From Tetmemena sp. SeJ-2015 (lineage: Eukaryota > Ciliophora > Spirotrichea > Sporadotrichida > Oxytrichidae), in NCBI GenBank assembly GCA_027382625.1, contig JAJKFJ010020972.1, positions 51,974-115,973 on the forward strand: a DNA stretch of 64,000 nucleotides. Direction: 5' to 3'. Below the pieces are notes generated by a model that saw only the letters and a list, made by a program, of their open reading frames with translations, had not been told where the DNA came from and ran no database searches. Of this stretch, positions 49,878 through 62,149 are shown piece after piece; the stretch's first letter is position 1, and every line of letters starts with the position of its first letter. The position numbers and the translations under genes were made by a program.

Positions 49878-50693
49878 TCAAACTCTGTTCTGAGCGAAAT
49901 TGAGACCTCCTCTGTCTGCCATTTCAATATGATCTGCTTGGGGCTTGGATTAGTGGCCATCAATCAAAGGTAAGTTGTCCCTCTGCTGACCGTTTCCAAA
50001 ACCATCCTAGTATAAGAGTGTGATATTTCCCTAAGTCTAAGGTTGCGGCTACTGCTACTGTGGGTTCTCCAAAGCATCCCTTTATCTTCGCTCTTGATAA
50101 AGCTGCCCAATAAATTTAAGTTTATATTTCAAATATAGTGCCCCATGAGGTTTGTGTCAGGATCATTTTTAATAACTCCCTCTTGTTAAGCTGCCTGATA
50201 AACAGAACTTAATTAAATAATTTCCAAATGTTTAATTGAATTCAACTTCTGTCTTCATGAATAGGGTAGAAATTTTTGAACCAGTCTGCTTATTTGCGGC
50301 ATTTACGCTTGCTCTCCCCAGCCTAATACTCGTACTCGCAAGTCACATTCCTGATTGTTATCACAGCATAAATTATTTTTTAAAAAAAAAAACATGATGG
50401 ATTTCAATATAAAATTAATAAATTATTAAAGTAAATCGTGATGAAGAGGATGATACAAACTGCTGCAATGAATTGAGATACAGGATCGTCGATGTTTTAG
50501 TCATATCTTCTGCGGATGAGATATCTAGATGCTGAGGCAATTATCTCTTCTTCTTGCTGATTGACGTCTGTCTAAAATAGAAGAGTTATAATGAAGGAAT
50601 AAATATATTGAGAGAAATCCCTACGTTGTTATAATTTTTTATATCTTGCAAGAACCCAGTGTTAAGAGCAACTTGCGCGAAGTTTGTATTCAT
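49878..50693 (-). CDS. Small single-pass membrane protein, unknown family (copy 1)
   Basis: About 190 residues. MNTNFAQVALNTGFLQD, then an acidic/basic stretch (EEEIIASASRYLIRRRYDQN), one membrane helix (FIAAVCIILFITIYAVITI), a Cys/charged segment (CEYEYQAGESKRKCRK) and a hydrophilic Gln-rich tail ending MADRGGLNFAQNRV at TGA 49878. One intron (50572-50624) and three IESs (50369-50436, 50206-50248, 50104-50143) all resolve perfectly. Convergent with the mitochondrial gene. A second copy begins at the right edge of the window. Function unknown. Confidence 0.75.
50104..50143. other. IES, pointer TGCCC (GGGCA on coding strand)
   Basis: TGCCC at 50104-50108 and 50139-50143. Deleting 35 nt gives DTNLMGQLYQERRQRD. 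The homologous IES near 63810-63855 keeps the same size but only about 2 bp of pointer match. Confidence 0.85.
50206..50248. other. IES, pointer AACTT
   Basis: AACTT at 50206-50210 and 50244-50248. Excision of 38 nt gives HEDRSSVYQAAQQEGV. Confidence 0.85.
50369..50436. other. IES in the membrane helix, pointer TAAAT
   Basis: TAAAT at 50369-50373 and 50432-50436. Removal of 63 nt makes one continuous 19-residue hydrophobic helix. Confidence 0.85.
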
Positions 50694-51214
50694 ATGGCTA
50701 TCTTTTCACTAAATTTTGTACAATTTAAAACTATAATGAATCTTCTAAAGTAAGACAAATACTATTTTTAAAATTCAAAACAAGGTCTGATTTTAATTCA
50801 TGATGAACAAATTTCGTTATATTTTAAAAGCCTACTTTATTTAATTCCTTTCATCTTATTTTTAAGGAATAAATTAAAAAATATTAGAGAAAAATAAACC
50901 TTATAAAATAATGATTTAATATCTAAAATATTAAATTTAAAGTAAGAGAAGATAAAAATTTATGCCATATAAAGCTGATTTTATCATTGTGAGTAAATTA
51001 ACAGATCCCAAAGAAATCTAGCCTCATTGAATATCTTTGATTTGAAATCTTTCTTAAAAATTAACCTGAATTTTTATAATAGCTTTGATTGAGTTCCAAA
51101 AATTTTAAGAATAAATATCTTTTAACTTAGAGGAATATATATTTTTACAATTTATTATTGAGAACCACTATATTTTATGCTTAAAAGTTTATAAATTAGA
51201 AATTAAATCTATGA
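50694..51214. other. AT-rich intergenic region
   Basis: Between a minus-strand start and a plus-strand ORF. No promoter element or gene recognised. Confidence 0.35.
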
Positions 51215-51751
51215 CTGTGGTATGGTATTAAATTCTAGAGATATAACGGCAATTACTCAACTCCATAGGAATGTTGTGTTTATCCTCCTAAAAACAATAA
51301 GGTGAGATTCCCATTTATGAATAGAGCAGAGTGCTTAATTTAAGATGCTAGAGTTCTGATAAGCCTTGAAAAGTGTTAGAAATCACCCTATTCTCAAGTT
51401 AGATATCCAAACCTAGATTAATAATCCCCTATCATCGTTGAAATCTCTCAAAAGAAACTCAAGAGAGTTGTAAGGGAATGCTACTTCAGGTTTGAAGATT
51501 GGCATTATTTTTGCTTTTTATCATCTGAAGAAGTCGCCAACACCGTAGCCTTAATCATTTTATTTCAGCATCAAGGACTAACCAACAGCAACAACAGAGA
51601 GTGTTTTGGGCTTATTTTCACCAGTCAGAGTCATCAGCTCAGAAAGGTTACTAACAGAGGTGCTAGTATATTGGAATGGATTGCTCCTCACACCTGGTAC
51701 ACTGCTTCAGCATCATCTTATACTCCATAATCAGTCTGTAGTTATTCTTGA
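51215..51751 (+). CDS. Hypothetical protein (possibly partial)
   Basis: Continuous frame with TAA/TAG as Gln: LWYGIKFQRYNGNYSTPQECC, VYPPKNNKVRFPFMNRAECLIQD, ARVLISLEKCQKSPYSQ, KLKRVVRECYFRFEDWHYFCF, and a Ser/Thr/His-rich tail ending at TGA 51749. A Met at about 51317 is an alternative start. Composition is protein-like and GC-richer than the flanks; no family recognised. The segment from 51590 is also open in another frame. Confidence 0.45.
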
Positions 51752-52299
51752 AAGACGTGTATTTATGAACCATGACGAGGCAAGTCCTTAATTTCTTTTA
51801 ACTTTTTAAACAATCTATGTAATTAAAAATAATCTTATTTTTTATGAGCTTGTTAAAAATGTATTAAATTAATTAGTATAATTGATTTTAATTTTGCTAG
51901 AAAATCTTTAAACTGCTTTCCTTCCTTTACATTTATTCTTAGAAATTAATTTATTTTTGGTTTTTTGCATTTTTTATTTGAGAATAAGAAGATAAATTTT
52001 ATAACTAAAATGATGTTTATGAAATATTTCCTTATTTTCTAATTGTTAAAGAAATTATATAAATTTATGGCATATTTTTGCATTATAAGGAGTAAATTTA
52101 AGTTGCCTTCATACTATAGGCTCGTTTAATATTAAATTTTAATATCAGAAGGAATATAAATTTATTTACTTGTTAAATGAAATATATTTTAAGAATTAAA
52201 TGTTGTTGCAACTTATTTATATTTTTATTTTTTGAAATACAAAAGAGGATTAAATATGAATAATTTGTAGAGAAAAAAGTTTTACTCGAAAAAAATAAG
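51752..52299. other. AT-rich region
   Basis: Over 80% AT with poly-T runs; nothing supported. Confidence 0.35.
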
Positions 52300-52705
52300 A
52301 TTTTAAGGAATAAAGACAAATTTAATATTTTAAAATTAAAAATTGAATTTTATGCTAAAGGTTTTATAATAAGAAATAATTCTTTTATAATTTTTTTAAT
52401 TAATTGGGGCCTTATTTTTTTTTTTAAAAAGTGATTAAATTTAGATTATTCTATTAAAATTTGCATAAAATGAACTTAAGATTGGAGTGGAGATTTACTG
52501 ATGTTATGCAGGACCACTTTTAAGGGAAACCCTCTAATTTTTAGCGTTCTCCACTCTAATCACATGTGATGACATTACAACGATATAAAATAATGATGTG
52601 CTGAAACTTAGAAGTGCGATGAGGAACAGCTGCAACTCCTAACTTTCTCAGCTACAAAGCAACTTTCAAATGCTTTACTACTTTTAAAGGGGTGACTAAA
52701 TCCAT
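52300..52705 (-). CDS. Weak hypothetical ORF
   Basis: From 52705 the frame MDLVTPLKVVKHLKVALQLRK, then LGVAAVPHRTSKFQHI and CDQSGERQKLEGFPQKWSC, is free of TGA for over 120 codons. The first 85 look like protein. The region also contains an inverted pair (GATTGGAGTGGAGA / TTCTCCACTCTAATC at about 52480-52560), which could instead mark a structured RNA. Confidence 0.3.
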
Positions 52706-53393
52706 ACCTTAGAGCCCCAAAAGAAATGAGATAGGGGGAATCATGTAGTTATTTTTGATAATTTCGCATTAAACTCGCATTTTATAAGATTAATAAAAAA
52801 AATTAATTTATAAAAACTATTTTCACTTTCTTATAATTTGGTTTTTTTTTAAATAGAGCTAATTAAAAAACATAGTAAAATAAAGCAGAAATCAAAAATA
52901 ACACTATCTTTATCACAAGGATGTCTCTTTATTTTCTTTTATTAGTGATAAGAAGATAAAATTTTAAAAAATTTTTTTAAATTAATTAAAATTTAATTTG
53001 TTTGATTTTATATTTATATTTGCTTCAATTTTAATTATATAACTATAGAAAAATAATTTTTTAGATATTTTTTTATAATTTAAAGAAAAAATTTTAAAAA
53101 CCTATTAATTTGATTAATTTAAATTTATCTTATCTTATGCAATAAAGATATATTGATCTTCAATTACTTGCTATTTTTTCAAGCTTATTAAATTATTTAA
53201 AAATTTATTTTTTATTTCTTTCTCATTTTTGAGTATTTTTACTTTCACTATACAGAATTTCTGAGTTTAGAAACTCATTATGAATTTAAAGAAAAATAAT
53301 TTTTATTGTTTGAATCTAGTATTCCTTAATTTTAGCAAGAAGGTGATTGTTAACTTGCTCTTGAAATATGATTTTGTTGTTTGACTGATTCTA

Positions 53394-54062
53394 AATATAG
53401 GTCAAATACGAATTGTTGATTGGCGACTGCTATATCTATAAAATAAATAATTTTTAATGTTTTTTAGTGTGAGTCCTTGACTGTTTTAACTATTTAAATT
53501 TAATAACAAAACTAATCATAAAATGGAAGGAGGAGGTTGAACTTCCTTGGAGTTCTTTCTTTGTTCTTTACTTCAACAACTATACCTACTGTATTATCTT
53601 CGTGATCATCTTGGGAGGGCAGGCAGACATACATCATTAAAATTCAAAAAGCAATTAAAGATGCTTTTAATTTAGAAATAACCTTCAAGCTAGTCAGATA
53701 CAACAAGAAGCACACTCCTACTACTAGTAAAAAACAAAACAGCTCCCTCTTAAAACTAAAAGCCTAAAGATTCTACAGATATATTCAGTCAGACTGAAAA
53801 TGTTGCTGATGATTTCTATCACAAATATGAAAAAGACATCAAAATGAAAGAAAAGATAAGCAGACAAACCAAATAAATAAACAATAACTAAATGTAGGCA
53901 GTGTAAACAAAGCTGACAAGCAGCAATTCTCCGAGTTAGTTATTTAAATCCTCAATTCTTAAAAAACAGTCAAGGACTGGCGCTCACACTAAAAAACATT
54001 AAAAATCATTTATTTTATAGATATAGCAGTCGCCAATCAACAATTCGTATTTGACCTATATT
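53394..54062. mobile_element. 669 bp element with about 95 bp terminal inverted repeats
   Basis: Left arm (AATATAGGTCAAATACGAATTG...) and right arm (...CAATTCGTATTTGACCTATATT) are almost identical inverted copies, differing mainly by a 5 bp insertion near the inner end. The 475 bp interior is GC-richer than the flanks and partly open on the plus strand. No transposase motif seen. Flanking duplication not clear. Confidence 0.7.
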
Positions 54063-54353
54063 AATACATATATAAGGGTATTTTAAAAATTAAGAGATTC
54101 AGATTCTGGTCCAATTTTTTAATTGACTCTGTTTGGACAAATCAAAAATGAAAATAATTATATTTTTGTTATTGTGGACCTTGACCTTATCAAATTTGCG
54201 TTTTGCATGTGCTCTCCAAGATTTATAGACAGTTTTTCTATTTTAAAAATTAATAAAAATCTATTTTTAAATATTCTATAAATCTCAGTAGCATTAAATT
54301 TATTTAAAGGATTTCATAATTAAGATAAATAAAGATGAGCAATATTAAAAAAT
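53560..54353 (+). CDS. Hypothetical ORF(s) within and beyond the inverted-repeat element
   Basis: Three overlapping open frames give protein-like text: VELPWSSFFVLYFNNYTYC, then IKIQKAIKDAFNLEITFKLV, then PKDSTDIFSQTENVADDFYHKYEKDIKMKEKI through to TGA at about 54353. Two frame changes within 150 bp imply small IESs or decay. The last frame reads through the right inverted repeat, so that portion is doubtful. No family recognised. Confidence 0.3.
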
Positions 54354-54798
54354 AAAAGTAAAATTCAGTTTTTTGAAAGAGATAAAATAATTGTATATTT
54401 TCTAGATTTAGAGATATAAAAATTGAGAAATCCGTAAATTAGCATTTTGGATAATAAATAATTATAATTTATATCTATAGTAATCCAAACTTGAGGAAAA
54501 TATAAAATAATTATATTTTTATAACAAAATCTATATTAATAGAATTAAATATTATTTTTATTAGAAGAGCAGAAACAAAAAAGTATTTAAAATAACTAGC
54601 TATAGTAAATTAAACCTAAATAAATAAGAAAGATATATATAGATAATTCAAAATGGGTCCTAAGAAAATGAATGATTTTTTTCCTATTCTAAAAGTCACA
54701 ATCTTATTTTAAAATAGAGCTCCATAAAATTTCAAAATTTTGTCTAAAATTTTTTAGATTTTGAAGATAAAAATTTGTAGCTACTGGCTATAACCAGA

Positions 54799-57700
54799 TC
54801 ATACCTATGCAATTTTTAAAAAGAAATTCTAACTCTATCTTAGCATATTGAATACTGTAAGAAAATTTAAAATTATGTATTCAAAGATATAAATTTAACT
54901 CGTCAAATCTTAAACTATGTTCATCCTCTTTTGATTAAGAAAGATTATGGCTATTGATAGAAAGAAAAGATTAATTTTAAAATTTGATTGAGGTAATTCT
55001 AAGATATGATCTATCTTAGGTCTTTGATGACTATTGTATTGGAGCATCTATCTTATTAAGGTGAGAAATTCTTGTGAGTATCCTTCTACTTATGGCATCC
55101 AGTCCTAGTCCTTGCACTGTTCGGAATTTAAAAAATAAATCATAAATATTTAGAAGAATAAAGTTATTTAATTAAATAGATAATATACAAATTTATATTA
55201 AATGGGATTATTAATTTTTAATCATAATTCGAAAAAGTGGCAAGATTTTAGAGAAAAAAACTAAACCTTGAGAAGATCAGTCATAAGGTCTTAACCAAAA
55301 ATTTTTTATCAGCCAAGATAAGACTTAAATTCCAGACAATTATAAATGAAAATACAAGGTTTTAGAGAGTAAAAAATAAACGAGAATTAAGCAGGAAGAC
55401 TTGATTTTGCATGGGACAAATCTCTGGAAAAAATAAATAGATTTTGCCAGCATTTATTTCTCTTTTTTATGGCTTATTTATTCAATAAATATTATAAAGA
55501 TATCAAAATCAGCTCTGCCTATAATTAAAAAAAAGAAATGCGCAAAGGCTTCTTTTACTTCAAATAAAAAAAGAACTATGTGTACCATAAAAAATCTAAA
55601 TATTCTAATATTTTGACTATAGTTTTCATCTTAAACATTTTGCAGTTAAATCAATTCTACAAAATATTATCAAATTAATTTTAAAATTAAATTTATTCAA
55701 ACATAAAACATCCTGGTAAAAATAAAAGTTCTTCAAACCAAAATTTGTTTAGTTAATTGAAAATATAATATTTTGTAGAATTCTATCTATATAGAGATAT
55801 ATTCTAAAGTTAATGAAATGATAAACTCTGAAAAAAACTAAATTGATTGTTAATTATATTTATATAAAATTAGCTACGAATTGAATTTTAAATTTTAACT
55901 TTACTAATTTAAAAAAAAAGTAAAAAAGGAAACTTGAAATCAATTAACTCAAAAGAAAAGTGAACACAATTATCAACATCACCATCATTATTGTTTATGC
56001 ATTTAAGATTCGATAATAAATTATAGCTATTTCTTTGAATAGTTATGTATAAATAAAAATTCACTTAAATATTATTAAATATTGTTCGACTGAAGCCTTA
56101 TATTGAAATCCCATAATCAAAAAGTACATCGTCTATCCAAGAGAGAATACATCAATTAAAAAAATTCATGAATAAATTTGATAGAATTTTTATAAATCAA
56201 CAGCTGGTGAATGTATTATTGCTTTTCCTTCTTTATAAGCATCTTAAAATAAATTGGATAAATAAAGAATCAACTAATTCAGGATCAATATAGCCCTGAG
56301 TGCCACCGGGATATTTATTATCAGGTTTATCCTTTAAGTCTTTGCAGAGTAAAAGATAAAATTAAATCAAATATAGACTCCAAAGTCTGTTAACTTATTT
56401 TAATTGTTTTTTACATAAGATATAAATAAACCTGTTATTCTAATGTCATGTTCGCTGAAGACTAGAATATTTTGAGGCTTTATATCACAGTGAACTATAT
56501 CTTTTGAGTGAATCTTCCTCAGCCCTAATCAAAGCTCAAAGTAAAGAGAAAATATTTAATCTATTTAAATTTTGGAGTAAATAGAAACGGAATTTGCTCA
56601 ATCAAAATCATTTTATTTATTACTATTAAATTATGGTTAAAAAAACCAAAACCTGAGTGCTTATTTTTAAGATCAATATTCATAATTATGTGAAATATAA
56701 AAATAATGGACTTAGGTAAAAAAATGAAGCCTGATAAAGCAAATTTTTTATGCTAAATAAAATATTTTCTCAAATTTCGTAGAGATTTTAAGAATTTTTA
56801 TTATTATATTAGCACATAATCAATTCACTTAAGTTATTTATTTAATTATGTCTTTAAGCAACTATTTCTGATTTTAAATTAGTGAAAATAATATAAACTA
56901 ACTTATAGGATATATAAAGGTGTCTAAGATGAAATCTGGAATTCATTAGCTTTATAATTTAAATGTATAAAATAATTTCAAGTCAATCAACAAAATCTGA
57001 GTTTAAATATAAAAAAATACTCTCTTATTAACAGAAAATCAAGATCTCTCTTTTAAATAAATTTTAATTTGAGATGGGTAGCACATCCATACCTTATTAA
57101 ATTCTAATTAAAATAAGACTAATTGGCACTAATTAACCTCGACAAAATATATAATTAAACTAAATATAATATATTAAAATATTTCAAATTACTAGAGAAA
57201 TTTCTTCAATATTTTTTTAATGATATTAATTTACCATAATTAAGGATAAAAAGGTAGAAATTGTTTTTAAGATGCAAAAACAGTTAAAATTTTATATTGA
57301 TTAGGAAATAATTTCATAAAATTTTAAATGCGAGACTGAACAGCATTTAAACCATGTTTTTTAATTATTTCTAATATTATATTTATTTTTGTTAATTTTG
57401 CTAAAATATTTATCATTTGCGAAAAAAAATATTAAATTTGTATGTATTTTATTTATAAATCCATTATTTTAATAAATTTAAATAGGTTTAATGCATTAAA
57501 ATCCAATCTAATAATTAAATACATAATCAGAATTCAGCAAATAAAATTTTATTTAAAAATAAAAATTTAATTTAAAATGTAAATGAATAAGATATACAAT
57601 TAAAAAATAAAACTAAAAAGAAATTGATAAACGAAGACAGCCAGAGTCTTTTTTAATTTAAATTAATTTTCTAAATTCAAATATTCTAGGAAAATCTTTT

Positions 57701-60700
57701 TAAAAATATTAAGATAACAAAACCATAATTTTACTGAAAATCAGATGCTTAATAGTCATTTAAATTATTATTTAAGTTCTTGGATTAAGATTCTAAGTCC
57801 TAATACAGATTGCCTAGGAGGATCCTATAATTTCTATTATAATCTATAAATAACTTTAATATTTAACGTCTTTTAATTATAGCCGAGAATTAAATGGAAA
57901 ATTAAATTAATTAATAAATTAAATCATAATGGAAGAAATAAGAGATTATCAAAGAAATTTTAAGAATTTTATATCCTTGTAGCTTTTTTGTGGGAGCTCC
58001 AATCCTAAGTTATAAGTGACATTTGTTTTACCAGTTCAAATATTTTGAATCTCAAAATATGCGGGCATCATATCTCGATCCTAAGAGGGGTTATGAAGAT
58101 GATTAAAGAAAAAACTCTTTTTTTTATAAGCTTTCAAATAAACTGCAAATCATAGGGTATTTGATCGATTTTAATTGACATAATTTTGTAACTCTTCATT
58201 TATTATTTTAATCAATCACAGATTAAAATTAAAATTCCTACTATAAATTTGAATTAGAAATGTCTTAAAATATATTCCTGATTTAAGTGCCTTCTCATTT
58301 CCTTGCTCAATCTCAATATAATTCAAATATACTTGTTTTATGACCATTCTAATCTCAGCTACATTTCTTCTTTGCCAACTTCTGGAATCATCATCAATGC
58401 CTCCACTCCAGAAAAATTGGCAGTTGTGTTTAATTCTTAGAGTACAATAGTTAAGTAAAATTACCTATTTAAAAAATTGTTTTTAGCAAAATTAAAGCCT
58501 CAAAAGAATGCTAAAATATTTATTTAAAAAGAGATTTAAAGCAAACACTCTAGCAATAAAAATAGTTTTACAGAACACTCTAAAAACTGTAAATTAAATA
58601 AAAGAGACTAGAAATTTTTTAAATAGAGCTGATAATAAAATAATAACCATGCTCCTAAATTCAATTCTTCAATTTAAAAAGAATTATTACACTTATATGC
58701 CATAAATTTCGTGCCATGTTACCAGTCAACGTCAGAAATCCCTAATAAAATAAATAATTTTAAGCTAATTTCCCCACTATTATGATTGATAATCATTTGT
58801 TATTAAATTTGAAAATTTTTTAGGTATTCTTATTAAAAAAAGGAGAAAATTACATAAATAGATACATTTTTAAATTCTAAATTTAAACTATTGATAGATT
58901 CTTTATTAGAATAAAACTATGTTATGTAAAATCTAATATTTAAAATGCGACTTAGGTTAAAATCTCCCAAGCTTAAGATTAGATTAATAGTATAAATAAA
59001 AGCTATTATATAAAGCTTTCTATTCAGTAATTTTGTTATTAGAAAAGTATTTGATGAGGTCGCCTTATGATGCGAAATCCTGCACGATTTGGATGGATGG
59101 TTTTTCTTCTCCATTTTAATAAATGAAGCAATCTATCAGTTGAAAATATAATTTATATTAATTCAGAGGAGTCAAGTATCTACTTTTTATGTTCTTCATT
59201 AATAAATTTATCATTTTAATGCTTATAATAATTAAACATAGAATTTATATTTATGTTTTAAACTAAGGAGTCATTTTTTATATAATTTAACAAAAGATAT
59301 TGTTATAAACTTTTAAATGATAAAATTTTTAATTTTCAAATGTCGCTTTATCAAAATTAAATTTTGATTAAAGGACTTCAAGTGTAGAAAAGTTTTTTAA
59401 TTAACCTCTTTTTTCTTGCTGAACTCTACGATAATCAATCAATAAGTTTAATAATTTTGATCTTTGAAAAGATTTAATATAACTAAAATCCTATACGACA
59501 ACAAGCAATAACCTATTCTAATTTCATAAATATCCAAGAAATTTATAGTTATGATGAGTCAAGTAGCATAGTTTCTCATTATTTCTTAGGGACAAATTAC
59601 TGTTAATACTAAAATATCTGGTTTCATTTTTTTCTTTTAATAAAAATTGTTATAATTATATGCTTTATAGGATAAATTTTATCTATCATTAGTTTTTTGC
59701 TTTTTACTTATTTAAAATTTAGAGGGAGGACGGAGGTGCAAGCACCACAAAATATGATGAAAAAAAACTATCTTAAAAGGGCCAATATAAAGGAAAAATC
59801 ACTTTAAAATGCCAAAAAGTTTAGTGACTCAGGATTTTAAAATATCCAAGATTGGTCATTTTCCTAATTTAAAATTTTTATGGAACGATTTGTTATTATT
59901 TTTTAATTTAGTAAATATGACTACTTTATAAATTGAATTTTTTCATTAGAGAATAACAGAGTACCATTTTGCACCCTATATAGAGCTATTAAAAATATTC
60001 CTTAACAAATTGTCTGCTCTTTTATTCCTGCTGTAGCTGGATAATATTGAGATTATATTATGAATTGCAATTATTATTCTTAAAAATATAAAATTCTCCA
60101 ATTACGTGATAGAGTTTATCAGTGTGTTTGCAGTAGTAATTTTATTCAATTATAGAAAAAGATTTCTTGGGTATTAAACTTAACTTCTCAGATTTGTCTG
60201 AGAAAAATTATATGAGCTAAAATTGGGAAAGTTTGTGAAAAAAATTTAAGCCATATTATAAAACTAAAGGGCGAATCATAAATATAGGCTGGGCGGCTTT
60301 AGAGATCTTTTTTATTGTAAAAAATAGTTCTTATCTCAAATTTAATAATTTTAATATTTAAACGTTACCTGAATGTTTTTCACTCAGCCAATGTTATCCA
60401 CAGAGATTTTAATCTGCAAAGTCAACTGCCACTGTTTTTTTTCCTGTTGATTTACTTTCTATTAGTCTTCTATTTCCATTGAATTCTTACCTCTAATATG
60501 CAAATTAACTTTAATTTCATTCCCGTTTAAAATAGAGCTTGAAATTAATTTTAAGGCCTTTTCATAACATATAAAATCTTAAATTTTTACATTAATTAAA
60601 ATTTTGAATGCAAATTGTTTTTCATAATCTTTTTGCATATTTAGCTGTTTTTTGCCTATATTTACATTTTTTCATTAATTTTGATAAAATAAAAAGTGAT

Positions 60701-61573
60701 GGGTGTGCACTTCCGTCCCTCCCCAAATTTTTTTCATAAAAAAAAACAAAAAAACAAACATAATTATTGTGCTACTATCATTCAATATACACTCTCATTA
60801 TGTGGAAGAAGAAAAATATTGTATATATCATAATTTATTAAATTTAATTTGATTTTTTTCATGACTGTGATCTCCATGTTTGCTTAAAAATATTTGATAG
60901 CTTCCTCCTGGGCTTACTTAAATTTAGTTTCTTCTTGGACTTACAATTCTCTTTGTTCTATAAGGACTTACTAATTTCCAAGTTCATCTTGTGCTAATAA
61001 AATATATTTTATTTTTGGAAAGAGCTATGATGATAGGAATACAAACTAACTATAATAACTTTGTTTTATAGTTGAATAATCTTAATTGCTGCAAGCTCCA
61101 CCTTTCCCTCTTTAAGGTATTTTGATAGCATGACTGACCAAATAAAATAGATTTATAATTTAACCCATACCCACCTTTGGCAATAAGCTGCTCATACCGA
61201 TACATCATAAAAATTCAATTACAGCTAATTAATTACAATTTGTATAATAAATACAAAATCCTATCCTTGACTTTGAGATGCTTGAGGAGCTCCTTTTTAA
61301 TTCCGGGGAACTCCTCCTCAGTTGCAAACTTAAAATCCTCAAATTTGGCTGCATTGGGATCATCCTTCACGAGGAACAATTTTTAATAATTGTTTATCCA
61401 AATTTATTATAAAATTTTTAGCGTTGGTTTTGTCTCTAAGTATAGAGCGCAATACTCTCCACATTCTTATTTAGGATTTTAAGACATCCTTCCAAATCGT
61501 CTTTGAGCAAGCACTCAATATAGTCCTCAAGAATTAATAATGGATCAGGCAGTAATTTCAATATATTGAGCAT
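54799..61573 (-). CDS. Protein kinase, paralogue of the fusion kinase, spread by large IESs
   Basis: Blocks lie in order on the minus strand. N-terminal region from MLNILKLLPDPLLILED (61573) and FEDFKFATEEEFPGIKKELL; YRYEQLIAKGGYG (Gly loop, about 61195); LAAIKII (about 61090); IQIVQDFASQGDLIKYF (hinge, about 59030-59100); KDIVHCDIKPQNILV (about 56450-56510, HCD in place of HRD); TDFGV after an IES (56397-56435); GGTQGYIDPE (about 56300); and QYNSHQRPKIDHIL (about 55020-55060). Closest in the window to the 44.4-47.3 kb kinase; no TLDc domain found downstream. Gaps of about 1.7 and 2.5 kb between blocks look like IES DNA. Arg of HRD is replaced by Cys. Confidence 0.6.
56397..56435. other. IES at the DFG motif of the paralogous kinase, pointer CTGT
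   Basis: CTGT at 56397-56400 and 56432-56435 (ACAG on the coding strand). Excision gives RITDFGV. Confidence 0.85.
57880..58245 (+). repeat. Kinase-derived dispersed repeat, copy 2
   Basis: Matches 35201-35570 and 62395-62815: shared blocks GAGAATTAAATGGAAAATT, TATCCTTGTAGC, GTTATAAGTGACA, CATATCTCG and GATTAAAGAA in the same order. The kinase frame (subdomain VIII-IX) is degraded here. Lies inside the largest gap of the kinase paralogue, in opposite orientation. Confidence 0.6.
58246..58450 (-). CDS. Short open segment of unknown identity
   Basis: Minus-strand frame HNCQFFWSGGIDDDSRSWQRR, then NVAEIRMVIKQVYLNYIEIEQG, to TGA near 58231. Protein-like but unassigned; lies between kinase blocks, so it may be an unrelated germline segment or a fragment. 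Confidence 0.25.
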
Positions 61574-62149
61574 TCGGTTTTAAAACTTAGAATTTAAAAT
61601 TTAATATAATAATTTAAAGCAAATTTTTATTACAACTTAATAAGCAAAAGAATTAAAAAATAAAATAGAGATGTATGTATCAATGTAATGTATTATATTC
61701 TTCAATGAATTAAATCAATCTTTTTTATTATATTTTGATTATCTTTTTTTTTTAAATTAATTATTGTTTTTGTAATACTCTCTTCAGTCCACTCCATATC
61801 CTTATTTATTTAATTATAATTCTATCCCAAAAAATCCTTATTTGTTGATTAAAAAACTTTTAATTAAAGAATTAAATTAATATTAAATCATTTAAAAATA
61901 GCAATAAAAAATTGTTAAAATTAGCAAAAAAGCAACTATTTTAAAAAAGATCTTAAAAAGGTCTTAGTTTTAAAAATAGCAAATCAGAGAAATAAATTTT
62001 AAGTATTTTTCAGATTTTTAAATTTCCTTTATTTTTAATTGAAATAAATAAAATAAAGGAGTTCACTGGGGAAGGATTAAAATTTAAAGTGATTTTTTAT
62101 TTTAATAGAGTTAAGAATTTATAATTTTAATTTACTTTTTCTATATCTG

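Noticed and set aside
58917..59114. ORF of 65 codons starting MEKKNHPSK
   Set aside because: The overlapping frame encodes the kinase hinge (IQIVQDFASQGDLIKYF), which fits the paralogue; the ORF is out of frame.
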